Positions 1 to 6,852 of a stretch of 9,221 bases of DNA are shown piece by piece. The DNA is taken from NCBI GenBank assembly GCA_002438625.1, contig DJPS01000049.1:1313-10533 (forward strand), written 5' to 3'. The DNA comes from Christensenella sp. UBA6406 (GTDB taxonomy: Bacteria > Bacillota > Clostridia > Christensenellales > UBA1242). Numbering within the stretch: position 1 is the stretch's first letter; each line of letters starts with the position of its first letter. A program made the translations under genes and the position numbers. The notes under the pieces were generated by a model, which saw nothing but the letters and a program-made list of their open reading frames with translations, was not told the DNA's origin and did not search any database.

Positions 1-50
1 TCGGGCTCATAACCCGAAGGTCGCACGTTCAAATCGTGTCCCCGCAACCA
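1..50 (+). tRNA. initiator tRNA-fMet (CAU), 5' part missing
   Basis: This is the 3' part of an initiator methionine tRNA, starting at about tRNA position 27 and ending with an encoded CCA at 48-50. The anticodon arm is TCGGG / CTCATAA / CCCGA (1-17) with the CAT anticodon at 8-10. The three consecutive G:C pairs in this stem are the initiator signature that directs the tRNA to the ribosomal P site. The T arm (23-39) has the loop TTCAAAT and a 5-bp stem including one G:T pair. The 3' acceptor strand CCCCGCA leaves an A at position 72, as in initiators that carry an unpaired 1:72 position. The 5' half (acceptor strand and D arm) lies before the window, so the C1:A72 mismatch cannot be verified. 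Confidence 0.96.
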
Positions 51-96
51 TTAAAAATCAAGGCATATAGCAAAATATAAAACTAAAATAGTTGTG

Positions 97-119
97 TTTG
101 ACCACAATTTTGACCACAA
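97..119. repeat. two tandem copies of TTTGACCACAA
   Basis: Two perfect 11-bp copies of TTTGACCACAA lie at 97-107 and 109-119, a 12-bp period or roughly one helical turn. They sit about 50 bp downstream of the tRNA-fMet gene and before the terminator shared with the restriction-modification operon. The copies on one DNA face could be protein binding sites, such as integrase arm-type sites or an operator. No integrase or regulator gene is present in the window to support either reading. Confidence 0.55.
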
Positions 120-147
120 ATTTTTAGATATGTTTTGTTTGCTGTGT

Positions 148-180
148 AAAAAAATCACGCTGATTAGCGTGAATTTTTTT
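148..180. terminator. bidirectional intrinsic terminator
   Basis: A 6-bp perfect stem TCACGC (155-160) / GCGTGA (167-172) with loop TGATTA is flanked by an A-tract (148-154) and a T-tract (174-180). It can therefore end transcription in either direction. Read rightward it ends the tRNA-fMet transcript. Read leftward it lies about 70 bp past the endonuclease stop codon and ends the restriction-modification operon. Confidence 0.85.
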
Positions 181-247
181 ATTGTTAATAGCGTTGCTGT
201 GTTGCTTCTTGTTTTTGTGTCATTATAAAAAATTAGCATATAGTTTG

Positions 248-982
248 CTAATCTTTTAATTTGCCCATTATGATATGATAGGTCCTTTTTATAAAATCTT
301 CATAGTCGTTCAGTATCACAGAGTTGCCAAAAGTTTGAGTAAATTTTGAAGAATAAGTAAGTAGATTTTTATCTTCAATATTTGATAAATAATAATTAGA
401 ATATTCGCATTCATTTTTAAATTTATAATTTTGCTCTTTTTCTTTTAATGACAATAAAATCACTAAGGTTTTATCTGGTGTGTGAAAAAATAAATCAGGG
501 TTATCATTTGAAAGGGTAATATATTTTTCAAGGTTGTGGTCGGAAATTTTGTCATATTTTTTAAATTCTCCACCTTTTCCATAGTAAGGGACTTTATCAA
601 AAATTATGAAAATTTGGAAATATGGTATAGAATTTGTGCGAATATTTGCTGTTTCTCCTAGCATATTTTCAAAGTAATTATTGCTATTTTGAGAGTAGTT
701 TCTCATAACAAATTTTAGTGAATATCCAGCAACGGCTTCGCCTTTATGGTATATGGTTATATCAACATTTTTAAGGTAATATCTTCCCATTATTTTTCCT
801 TCTTTATCTTTTTCATAGCCTTGTGATTTTACGGAGAAATCTTCCCCTAATAAATTTTTTAAATCTTGTGCAATATAACCGTGTAAAGATTTTAATTTTG
901 CAGTGCTTCTTGATGTGCCCCGCTCTAAATAAGATTTAAAAGATGTTTTTAAAATATTTATCAATTCTTCATTTGTCTTTAT
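248..982 (-). CDS. probable type II restriction endonuclease
   Basis: Second gene of a leftward operon, directly behind an N6-adenine DNA methyltransferase, which is the main reason to call it the cognate endonuclease. I do not recognise its family or recognition site. The protein is soluble, about 244 residues, lysine/asparagine-rich, with no signal peptide or membrane segment. Counting from the internal TTG at 964, a candidate PD-(D/E)XK-like core is Asp68 (NVDITI), then GYSLKF with Ser82-x-Lys84, where the usual acidic residue is replaced by Ser. Start choice: the first standard start in frame is TTG at 964, but it has no good SD. GGAGGA at 996-991 lies 8 nt upstream of an in-frame ATA at 982-980, which would add M-K-T-N-E-E in front of LINIL. 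That ATA overlaps the methyltransferase TAA as ATAA, a typical coupled junction. I chose 982; 964 remains possible. Strong A/T bias suggests horizontal acquisition. Confidence 0.7.
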   Translation of the reverse strand: MKTNEELINILKTSFKSYLERGTSRSTAKLKSLHGYIAQDLKNLLGEDFSVKSQGYEKDKEGKIMGRYYLKNVDITIYHKGEAVAGYSLKFVMRNYSQNSNNYFENMLGETANIRTNSIPYFQIFIIFDKVPYYGKGGEFKKYDKISDHNLEKYITLSNDNPDLFFHTPDKTLVILLSLKEKEQNYKFKNECEYSNYYLSNIEDKNLLTYSSKFTQTFGNSVILNDYEDFIKRTYHIIMGKLKD

Positions 983-2421
983 GCTAATAATCCTCCATTG
1001 TAGGCTAGTTTGTAATCTAAAAATAGTTTTACTTCTTTTGATGAAAAGGTGTAAAAACCGCCACTTTTGTATTTTCCTAGTATAGAAATAAAATTTACGA
1101 ATTCATCAGAGCGAAGTAAGTTTTTAATGGTGTCAAAATCATATGTTTTTGTTATTAAATATAAACCACTGTAAACGCCAACACCTGCGGGGGCTTCAAT
1201 CATTTTAAGGTCATTTTTGTTTCTTATTAGTGCATTTACGGTTAGTTTATCGTTGAATGTATCTGCTAGTGCTTGACTTCTTCCAAAAGCATACCAATTA
1301 TTTTTAGCATTTTTTTCAATGCTTCTATTCAATAGTTTTTCTTTATTTAAGGTTAAATAATTATATAAGTTTTTATCATTTTGCAATTTATCTTCTGTGA
1401 TTATTTGTGCATTTTTATCATAAGGGAAGATAATTTGTTGTGTTATTCCTTTTGATGCTTTTATTACGGGGATGATATAGTTAGAGTTAAAGTCAAATGT
1501 TGAGATAAAAACATCATCACATAAGGTTGCATAGCCGTTTTTGACTTCAATGTCGCAATGTCCTAAATTAAAATAAATCTTTTTTATTAAATTTAAATTT
1601 AGTTTTGTTGAGAAAAAGAAGTTATTTGATATGTAGCAGTCATTGTAATTTAAAGTTTCAACATAATAAGGAATTTTATTTTTTTCATCAAATTCATAAT
1701 ATTGTATTTCACTATTTTTGTTATTTTTTTGCATTATCGCAATGGTTGTGTATGTTGTTGCTTCAAATGGTTGAAAGTGCTTTAAATTTACTATTTTTGT
1801 TAAAAGTTTGTGTTCTATGATATATTTACGCATATAATTGCCTGCAATGCTGTTAAAGAATGAACTAGGGGTTATGTAACCAAGTGTTCCATTATTGTTT
1901 AGCATATTTAGACCAATTTCATAAAATACGATGTATAAATCTGTCATACCTGATTGAGCAAAAGAAAATTTTTTTATACTTTCTACATTATCCATTATGT
2001 TGTGTATTCTAACATATGGTGGATTGCCAACAACGAAATCCATTTTATTATTATAGCAATCAACATTTAATGTATCTAAATTATTTACATCCCATTTTAC
2101 ATTTTCTATGCCAAAGTTTTTTGCTATGTCGTTTAAGTTTTCTATGCATTTAGCACATTCAATTTTATCAATTTCAATGCCGTGAATGTAGGTTTCTAAC
2201 TCAAATTTTAATGCAACTAAATCAATATTGTTTTTTATTCTTATATTGCAATATCTTGTAACTATTTCTTTTAAAAATGCACCATCTCCGCAACTGTTGT
2301 CTATAATGTGCTTTTTCTCAATATTTTTATCATAATAGTCAGACAAGTCTAAAATGGTTTTTACCATAAATTCGGGCGTATAAAATCTGCCTGTTAGTTT
2401 TTCTATTTTGTTCGCTTTCAT
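979..2421 (-). CDS. type II DNA N6-adenine methyltransferase (gamma class, Eco57I/TaqI-like)
   Basis: Transfers a methyl group from S-adenosylmethionine to adenine N6 in the DNA target, protecting the host from the endonuclease encoded next. The 480-residue protein shows the gamma-class motif order. Motif X is GRFYTPEFMV (11-20). Motif I, the AdoMet-binding loop, is DNSCGDGAFL (41-50). Motif II is GIEID (81-85). Motif IV, the catalytic NPPY, is at 133-136 within VGNPPYVRIH. The C-terminal 250 or so residues would be the target-recognition domain, and no specificity can be read from them. The length suits a stand-alone type II modification enzyme, with no fused nuclease visible. The start is firm: ATG 2421 sits 11 nt after a perfect AAGGAGGT (2440-2433), whereas the ATG at 2431 is out of frame. 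It is first in the operon, so protection is made before restriction. Base composition is more A/T-rich than der next door. Confidence 0.93.
   Translation of the reverse strand: MKANKIEKLTGRFYTPEFMVKTILDLSDYYDKNIEKKHIIDNSCGDGAFLKEIVTRYCNIRIKNNIDLVALKFELETYIHGIEIDKIECAKCIENLNDIAKNFGIENVKWDVNNLDTLNVDCYNNKMDFVVGNPPYVRIHNIMDNVESIKKFSFAQSGMTDLYIVFYEIGLNMLNNNGTLGYITPSSFFNSIAGNYMRKYIIEHKLLTKIVNLKHFQPFEATTYTTIAIMQKNNKNSEIQYYEFDEKNKIPYYVETLNYNDCYISNNFFFSTKLNLNLIKKIYFNLGHCDIEVKNGYATLCDDVFISTFDFNSNYIIPVIKASKGITQQIIFPYDKNAQIITEDKLQNDKNLYNYLTLNKEKLLNRSIEKNAKNNWYAFGRSQALADTFNDKLTVNALIRNKNDLKMIEAPAGVGVYSGLYLITKTYDFDTIKNLLRSDEFVNFISILGKYKSGGFYTFSSKEVKLFLDYKLAYNGGLLA
991..996 (-). promoter_or_regulatory. SD that decides the endonuclease start
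   Basis: GGAGGA lies inside the last codons of the methyltransferase gene, 8 nt before an in-frame ATA (982-980) and 26 nt before the first conventional start (TTG at 964). The spacing is ideal only for ATA, which implies translational coupling with a weak, non-canonical start codon. Confidence 0.6.
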
Positions 2422-2469
2422 TTTGTTTCATTACCTCCTTTTTTAATATTTGCTTTTTCATCTTTATAC

Positions 2470-2498
2470 ATTATAACATAAAATTTGGATGATGTACA
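2470..2498 (-). promoter_or_regulatory. promoter of the restriction-modification operon
   Basis: On the minus strand, -35 TGTACA (2498-2493) is followed by a 17-bp spacer and a perfect -10 TATAAT (2475-2470). The -10 is preceded by TGT, making an extended -10. The start of transcription would be near 2463, giving a leader of about 40 nt to the methyltransferase ATG. The -35 region lies in the palindrome ATGTACAT (2492-2499), but I see no controller (C) protein gene to act on it. Confidence 0.75.
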
Positions 2499-2528
2499 TA
2501 AATTTAAAGATTTAGATAAAAATTTAAG

Positions 2529-2557
2529 TTGATTTATTTATCTATTTATGTTAAAAT
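2529..2557 (+). promoter_or_regulatory. promoter of der
   Basis: -35 TTGATT (2529-2534), 17-bp spacer, -10 TAAAAT (2552-2557) with an upstream TGT that makes it an extended -10. Transcription would begin around 2564, about 70 nt before the der ATG. A second TATAAT at 2581-2586 lacks a convincing -35 and may be a minor start. This promoter is back to back with that of the methyltransferase operon. Confidence 0.65.
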
Positions 2558-2633
2558 ATTAATGAATTAAAAATCTATTTTATAATGCGAGATATGTTTT
2601 TTCATATGGATTTGTTGTGGTTGGAGGTGAGAG

Positions 2634-3956
2634 ATGAAGAGACCGTTGGTGGCGATTGTTGGGAGACCGAATGTTGGGAAGAGTACATTTTTTAACAAGG
2701 TGTGCGGGAAAAGGATTAGCATAGTTAAGGATATGCCTGGCGTAACGAGGGATAGGATTTATGGAGATGCTGAGTGGTGTGGCAATTTGTTTTCGCTTGT
2801 GGATACGGGCGGGCTTGATTTTGGCAGTGATGATGAGATATCTAGACACATTATAAGTCAAGCACAAATTGCGGTTGATTTGGCGGAAGTGATTTTGTTT
2901 TTTGTTGACGGGCGAAGTGGGCTAACAAATAGTGATAGAGAAGTTGCTGATTTTTTGCGAAAGAGTGGGAAGCCTGTTGTGCTTGTTGTGAATAAACTTG
3001 ACAATAATGAAGTGGAAAATTCTTATGAATTTTATGAATTGCAACTTGGAGACCCATATCCAATTTCTAGTGAGCACGGGAAAGGGATTGGCGATGTGCT
3101 TGATTGTGTGGTTAAGATGCTTAAAACGATTGTGAGAGAGGGCGAGGAGAGCAAGGACATAAAGATTGCGATTGTTGGGAAGCCTAATGCGGGGAAGTCC
3201 TCTATAACGAACCGCCTTTTGGGGTCAGAGCGTATGGTTGTGAGTGATGTTGCGGGAACGACAAGAGATGCGATTGATTCGCCATTTAATTATGATGGAA
3301 AGGGTTATATCATTATTGATACGGCGGGGATGAGAAGGAAGAGCCAAATTGAGGATGATAGCGTTGAGGCGTATAGTGTTTTGCGTGCTATTGAGAGTGT
3401 AAGGCGTGCGGATGTTGTGTTGTTTGTTTTGGATGCAAGTCAGGGGATAACAGACCAAGACCAAAAGATTGCGTCTTTTGTGCACGAGGAAGGAAAGCCT
3501 AGCGTGTTTATTGTGAATAAGTGGGATAAGATTGATAAGAACCATAAGACAATGAACGAGTTTAATAAGAATTTGGCATTAGATTTTACATTTATGGAAT
3601 ATGCAAAAATTATATATATTTCCGCTTTAACTGGGCAAAGGCTTAACCAGATTATGCCTGCGGTTAATGAAGTTTATGCGAATGCAGGGAAACACATTTC
3701 TATGGGTGTTTTAAATACGATTATTGCCGATGCGGTGGCAAGCAATCCACCTGCACAAGTTGGCGGGAGAAGGTTGAAGATTGCCTATGCAACGCAAGGG
3801 GCTGTTTATCCGCCTAAGTTCTTGTTCTTTTGCAATGATGAAATGTTGGTGCAAGAAAATTATAAACGCTATTTAGAGCATAAGATTAGGGCAAGTTTTG
3901 ATTTTACGGGAACGCCAATCAAGTTGCTTTTTAGAAACAATTATGATAAAGAATAA
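2634..3956 (+). CDS. der: ribosome-associated GTPase Der (EngA)
   Basis: Essential GTPase that acts in the cytoplasm in 50S ribosomal subunit assembly. The 440-residue protein has the architecture unique to Der: two tandem G domains followed by a KH-like domain. G domain 1 has the P-loop GRPNVGKS (10-17), PGVTRD (35-40), DTGG (57-60) and NKLD (120-123). G domain 2 has GKPNAGKS (182-189), AGTTRD (207-212), DTAG (229-232), NKWD (295-298) and SALTG (330-334). The KH-like region spans about 350-440 and ends with the typical FTGTPIKLLFRN segment. Length and motifs are complete, so the gene looks intact. The ATG is preceded by GGAGGTGA (2623-2630), correctly spaced. It has its own promoter and a terminator at 4006-4039, so it appears monocistronic. 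The neighbouring restriction-modification genes are unrelated to its function. Confidence 0.98.
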   Translation: MKRPLVAIVGRPNVGKSTFFNKVCGKRISIVKDMPGVTRDRIYGDAEWCGNLFSLVDTGGLDFGSDDEISRHIISQAQIAVDLAEVILFFVDGRSGLTNSDREVADFLRKSGKPVVLVVNKLDNNEVENSYEFYELQLGDPYPISSEHGKGIGDVLDCVVKMLKTIVREGEESKDIKIAIVGKPNAGKSSITNRLLGSERMVVSDVAGTTRDAIDSPFNYDGKGYIIIDTAGMRRKSQIEDDSVEAYSVLRAIESVRRADVVLFVLDASQGITDQDQKIASFVHEEGKPSVFIVNKWDKIDKNHKTMNEFNKNLALDFTFMEYAKIIYISALTGQRLNQIMPAVNEVYANAGKHISMGVLNTIIADAVASNPPAQVGGRRLKIAYATQGAVYPPKFLFFCNDEMLVQENYKRYLEHKIRASFDFTGTPIKLLFRNNYDKE

Positions 3957-4005
3957 ATTTAATTTATATCATTTTAAATTTATTTGCAATTTTAATTAAA
4001 TTAAG

Positions 4006-4039
4006 TGGCAGGACAGTTTTGGGGTCGTGTCATTTTTTT
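4006..4039 (+). terminator. intrinsic terminator after der
   Basis: An imperfect stem-loop: TGGCA (4006-4010) pairs with TGTCA (4028-4032) including one G:T pair, then a G/G mismatch, then GAC (4012-4014) pairs with GTC (4024-4026). Seven T residues follow (4033-4039). It lies 50 bp beyond the der stop codon. Confidence 0.75.
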
Positions 4040-4094
4040 GTTTTATTCAACTTTTTAAATATTTAATTTTTCCATTTTTTCTTTTGTGTCTTTT

Positions 4095-4120
4095 TTGACA
4101 ATTTTTAACTTATGTATAAT
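4095..4120 (+). promoter_or_regulatory. possible promoter of the VanW-domain gene, short spacer
   Basis: A perfect TTGACA (4095-4100) and a perfect TATAAT (4115-4120) precede the VanW-domain gene, but only 14 bp separate them, less than the usual 16-18. The -10 probably works with a weaker T-rich -35 just upstream, or the promoter is intrinsically weak. The distance to the gene start is about 50 nt. Confidence 0.45.
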
Positions 4121-4172
4121 TTTGTTTATAAAGTGAAAAAATACATATAGTAATTGATTAAAGGTGGCAATG

Positions 4173-5507
4173 ATGATTAAGAGATTAAATTGTATTTTAT
4201 TTTTATGTTTTTGCATTTTGGTTTCAACTTGTGCGGTGTCTGTTGGAGAAGATAGGGCAAGGGTTGAGGCGTTAAGTTTTCCTAGCATTGAGTTCTGTTA
4301 TGGCACAGATAGGTTTGTTTGGAGTTTGGGGCAAACGGGCGAAGGAGTTGCGAGTGATGAGAACGCTAATGGAATGTCGCACAATGCAATTTTTGAAATG
4401 CAAAAGAAATATTTAGAGACTAAAAAAATTGGTTTTGCAAATTGTGTTAAAAATCTTAGGGCGTTAAATTACACGGATAAGCAAATATTATTTGAAATAT
4501 TGCCTAATTTTAATTTAGTTTATGGGCAAATGGCTAAAAAAATTGAGCAGGAGTTTAAAGAAACTGAAATAAAATTTAATCCGCTTGCAAATAATAATCA
4601 AAATATGTTTGCTTTTATAGATGGGCAAAAGGGCGTAAAGATTGATGATGCAAGACTTTTAAGCGATGTTTTAAGCGGGAAAAGCAAAATTGAAATAAAA
4701 GTTTTGGAGAGTGAGCCGAAGTTTTTGGCAAAAGATTTAGAGAAGAATGTTGCACTTAGGAGTTGTCAGTCAACTTCATTTGCGGGGAGTGAAGAGGGGC
4801 GAAAGTTTAATTTAAAGAAAGCAATGGCAACATTTAATGGGCTTGTGGTTATGCCGAATGAGGTGGTTTCATTTAGCAGTGTGTTAGATAGGCGAGATGA
4901 TGGAGAGCCGTATAGGGAAGCGATTGTAATTGTAAATGGAGAGTTTACGAAAGGCGTTGGCGGGGGGATTTGTCAGGCATCAACAACAATTTATAATGCG
5001 GTTTTAATGGCGGGGCTTGAAATATTGGAAGTGCATAGGCACACATTGCCTGTTGGATATGTAGAGAAGGGATTTGATGCAATGGTAAATGATGGTGGCA
5101 TAGATATGCGATTTAAGAACAACACGGATATGCCGATTTATATAAAAACATATGCAAAAGATTCAAGTGTGTTTGCCGAAGTTTATGGCACAAGTTTGGG
5201 GGATATGTGGTTTAAAAAGGTGAGTGAAAAGGTGCGGGACATTGAACCTGATGAGCCAAAGATTGTGGCGGATGTGGATGGAAAATATATTTCACGCATT
5301 AAATATAAGGGAGAGTTTTTTACGGAAAAATATGCGAAAAAGGGTTATGAAGTTAAGGGATATCTTTACACTTATGTGGGCGATAAGGTGCAGTCCATTA
5401 AATTGGTTAGGCACGAAAAATATGCAAGCACAAGGGCAATAATTTATGAAGGTGTGGAAGAACCGCCGATAGTGAAAGATGTTGAAGGTGAAAAGGTTGA
5501 AAATTAG
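4173..5507 (+). CDS. exported VanW-family protein
   Basis: Cell-envelope protein with a VanW domain (PF04294), widespread in clostridia. Its biochemical role is not established, although the name comes from vancomycin-resistance clusters. From ATG 4173 it has 444 residues. There is an N-terminal signal (MIKR, then a Cys/Leu/Phe-rich hydrophobic stretch to about residue 22). A middle region, about 50-180, has the pattern of the peptidoglycan-binding-like domain (PF12229) often found before VanW. The VanW core lies at about 190-325 with NGLVVMPNEVVSF, VGGGICQ.STTIYNAV and NNTDMPIYIK. A C-terminal region of about 100 residues follows. VSTC resembles a lipobox, but Thr before the Cys is unusual, so lipid anchoring is uncertain. 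ATG 4173 is chosen because AAAGGTGG (4160-4167) lies 5 nt away. ATG 4170 and GTG 4164 overlap or crowd that SD. No van resistance genes are nearby, so resistance should not be inferred. Confidence 0.92.
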   Translation: MIKRLNCILFLCFCILVSTCAVSVGEDRARVEALSFPSIEFCYGTDRFVWSLGQTGEGVASDENANGMSHNAIFEMQKKYLETKKIGFANCVKNLRALNYTDKQILFEILPNFNLVYGQMAKKIEQEFKETEIKFNPLANNNQNMFAFIDGQKGVKIDDARLLSDVLSGKSKIEIKVLESEPKFLAKDLEKNVALRSCQSTSFAGSEEGRKFNLKKAMATFNGLVVMPNEVVSFSSVLDRRDDGEPYREAIVIVNGEFTKGVGGGICQASTTIYNAVLMAGLEILEVHRHTLPVGYVEKGFDAMVNDGGIDMRFKNNTDMPIYIKTYAKDSSVFAEVYGTSLGDMWFKKVSEKVRDIEPDEPKIVADVDGKYISRIKYKGEFFTEKYAKKGYEVKGYLYTYVGDKVQSIKLVRHEKYASTRAIIYEGVEEPPIVKDVEGEKVEN

Positions 5508-5613
5508 ATTAAAAGATTATAAAATAAATTAATTAAATCAATTTATGTCAAATTATTTTAGATGCTAATTTTGTGGCAAATTTAAATGATTAGCAATAAA
5601 ATTTTATTTGTAG

Positions 5614-5660
5614 AAAAAAACATTGAAAGTGTTTTGTGGATATCTTTCAATGTCTTTTTT
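5614..5660. terminator. bidirectional terminator between converging units
   Basis: A perfect 10-bp inverted repeat, ACATTGAAAG (5620-5629) / CTTTCAATGT (5644-5653), has a 14-nt loop. A run of A on the left and T on the right lets it act in both directions. It separates the + strand VanW-domain gene from the leftward P-II/DUF1538 operon. Confidence 0.9.
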
Positions 5661-5682
5661 ATTCTTTGTTATTATTTTTTCA

Positions 5683-5740
5683 ATTTGATTTTTATAAATT
5701 TTTATCTATTTAATTTTATCAATCTATTTATAAATCAAAT
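5683..5740. repeat. A/T-rich inverted repeat downstream of the P-II gene
   Basis: The left arm (5683-5699) and right arm (5726-5740) match over 15 positions, except for two extra T in the left arm, with a 26-nt loop. It lies between the stop of the P-II-like gene (5776) and the shared terminator. It could form a weak hairpin at the 3' end of the operon mRNA. With only A/T-rich pairing, its significance is doubtful. Confidence 0.35.
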
Positions 5741-5775
5741 CATTTTTTAATCATTAAATTTTTTCAATTTGAAAT

Positions 5776-6237
5776 TTATTTATCTTCATTTTCTGCGTTT
5801 ACTTCTTCTTTGTTCAAATTATTTTCTTCAACTTTTTGGCTTGTTTCGCTGTTTTCAACTTGTGCAGTTTCTTCTTCGCCATTCATCATTTTATTTAAGT
5901 GGCAAATGCCTGACCAATCTTCAACAGGAACAGAGAAGCAAAGTCCGTGCCCTTCTGTATCTAGCCCTGCATTTTTGCAAATGGCTTGCATTATGCGTGT
6001 GCGGTCTGCCTTAGGGGTTAAGATTACAATTATATCCTTTTCAGGTTGAATTTGCACGCCTAAAAAGTTTTCAGTTTCGTGTATGCCTGTGCCTCTACCT
6101 TTAATTAGGGTTGCACCGCCTGCACCTGCTTCTTTGGCGGAGTCAACGACTGTGCTTGAAAATCCGCCATTTACGATTGTTATGATAAGTTCAAATTCTA
6201 ATTGGTTTTGGTTTGCGTTTTCGTTTACATTAATCAT
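5776..6237 (-). CDS. P-II-like signalling protein with acidic C-terminal tail
   Basis: Small protein with the ferredoxin-like fold of the P-II superfamily: beta1 EFELIITIVN (14-23), helix, beta2 GATLIKGRGTG (41-51), a short loop to about 59, beta3 VQIQPEKDIIVILTPK, helix, beta4 HGLCFSVPVEDWSG (97-110). P-II proteins are trimers that sense nucleotides or 2-oxoglutarate and bind target enzymes or transporters. The loop corresponding to the T-loop is much shorter than in GlnB and lacks its uridylylated Tyr and signature sequences, so this is a divergent P-II rather than a classical nitrogen regulator. Residues 120-153 form an acidic, Asn/Glu-rich tail (12 acidic, 3 Lys). The ATG overlaps the end of the upstream gene by 8 nt, with AGGAG (6251-6247) 9 nt ahead, so the two are coupled. 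Last gene of the DUF1538 operon; regulation of that membrane protein is inferred from context. Confidence 0.85.
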   Translation of the reverse strand: MINVNENANQNQLEFELIITIVNGGFSSTVVDSAKEAGAGGATLIKGRGTGIHETENFLGVQIQPEKDIIVILTPKADRTRIMQAICKNAGLDTEGHGLCFSVPVEDWSGICHLNKMMNGEEETAQVENSETSQKVEENNLNKEEVNAENEDK

Positions 6238-6781
6238 TTTTATTTGCTCCTATTTTCATTATATATTTAATCATTTCTATATTTGCACTAGAAGGGGAGA
6301 TTAGGCAACAGAAAGTGTTTTTTATGTCGTTTGCATTAAATTCGTCAACAATTTGCTTTATAATGCCTTTGCTCATTTCTGTTTTAACAAGGGCGAAAAC
6401 GACATCTCTTTCTGTTTCGTTTATGCCAAGCATTGATAACATACTTGTCTTTGCTGTGCCATAACCTTTTATAACTGCTGAGTGTTCAATGCCTCTGCTC
6501 TCTAAGGTTTGAATAACCTTTCCGCCATTAGAGGCAAGTGAAATGCAAATAAGCAGTTTAAATGGGGCTTGTGGCTTTGGTGGCTCTTGTGGTTGTTTTT
6601 GCTTTGCTAATTGATTAGATTTTGCATCTTTAATCTTTTTTGATTTGCCAGATGCTTTATCAATTATTTTTTGCAAAAGATTTCGTTTTTCACCTTTTTC
6701 GCCTTTTGTGGTTGTTTTTTCTTTTGTTGTTGCTGTGGTTTTAGGTTGTTTTATTTTATCTATATTTTCATTATTTTTCAT
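6230..6781 (-). CDS. P-II-like domain protein with basic N-terminal extension
   Basis: A second, more diverged P-II-like protein of 183 residues. Residues 1-72 are a low-complexity, probably disordered region rich in Lys, Thr, Gln and Pro (20 Lys/Arg against 8 acidic). From about 74 the sequence parallels the neighbouring P-II: FKLLICISLASNGG, then SAVIKGYGT (101-109), a short loop, MLGINETERDVVFALVK, a helix, and a final strand at FCCLISP. The IKG-x-GT element and the spacing to the following hydrophobic strand match the downstream gene, so the pair probably arose by duplication. Classical GlnB T-loop residues are absent. GGAGTG (6800-6795) lies 13 nt before the ATG, a long spacing. The 71-nt gap from the DUF1538 stop contains no terminator. 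The stop overlaps the next start by 8 nt. Partner of the downstream P-II, possibly as a mixed trimer (inference). Confidence 0.75.
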   Translation of the reverse strand: MKNNENIDKIKQPKTTATTKEKTTTKGEKGEKRNLLQKIIDKASGKSKKIKDAKSNQLAKQKQPQEPPKPQAPFKLLICISLASNGGKVIQTLESRGIEHSAVIKGYGTAKTSMLSMLGINETERDVVFALVKTEMSKGIIKQIVDEFNANDIKNTFCCLISPSSANIEMIKYIMKIGANKND

Positions 6782-6852
6782 TTTAGTTTTATTTCACTCC
6801 ATTTTATGTGGATTTTCGCATATTTAAGCGAGTGTTTTTGCGACTTTTAAGT

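Noticed and set aside
51..239. Open frame of 62 codons on the minus strand beside the tRNA
   Set aside because: It runs through the bidirectional terminator and the tandem repeats, has no SD and no recognisable protein features.
2492..2499. ATGTACAT as a restriction-modification controller box
   Set aside because: An 8-bp palindrome in A/T-rich DNA is common, and there is no small helix-turn-helix controller gene in the operon.
3225..3545. Open frame antisense to der
   Set aside because: Entirely within the conserved second G domain of Der on the other strand; no independent support.
4173..5507. Vancomycin resistance determinant
   Set aside because: VanW domains are common in clostridial exported proteins, and no vanA/B/H/X/R/S-like gene is nearby.
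5563..5595. TGCTAAT / ATTAGCA inverted repeat after the VanW-domain gene
   Set aside because: Only 7 bp with a 19-nt loop and no clean T-tract; the perfect hairpin at 5614-5660 is the convincing terminator.
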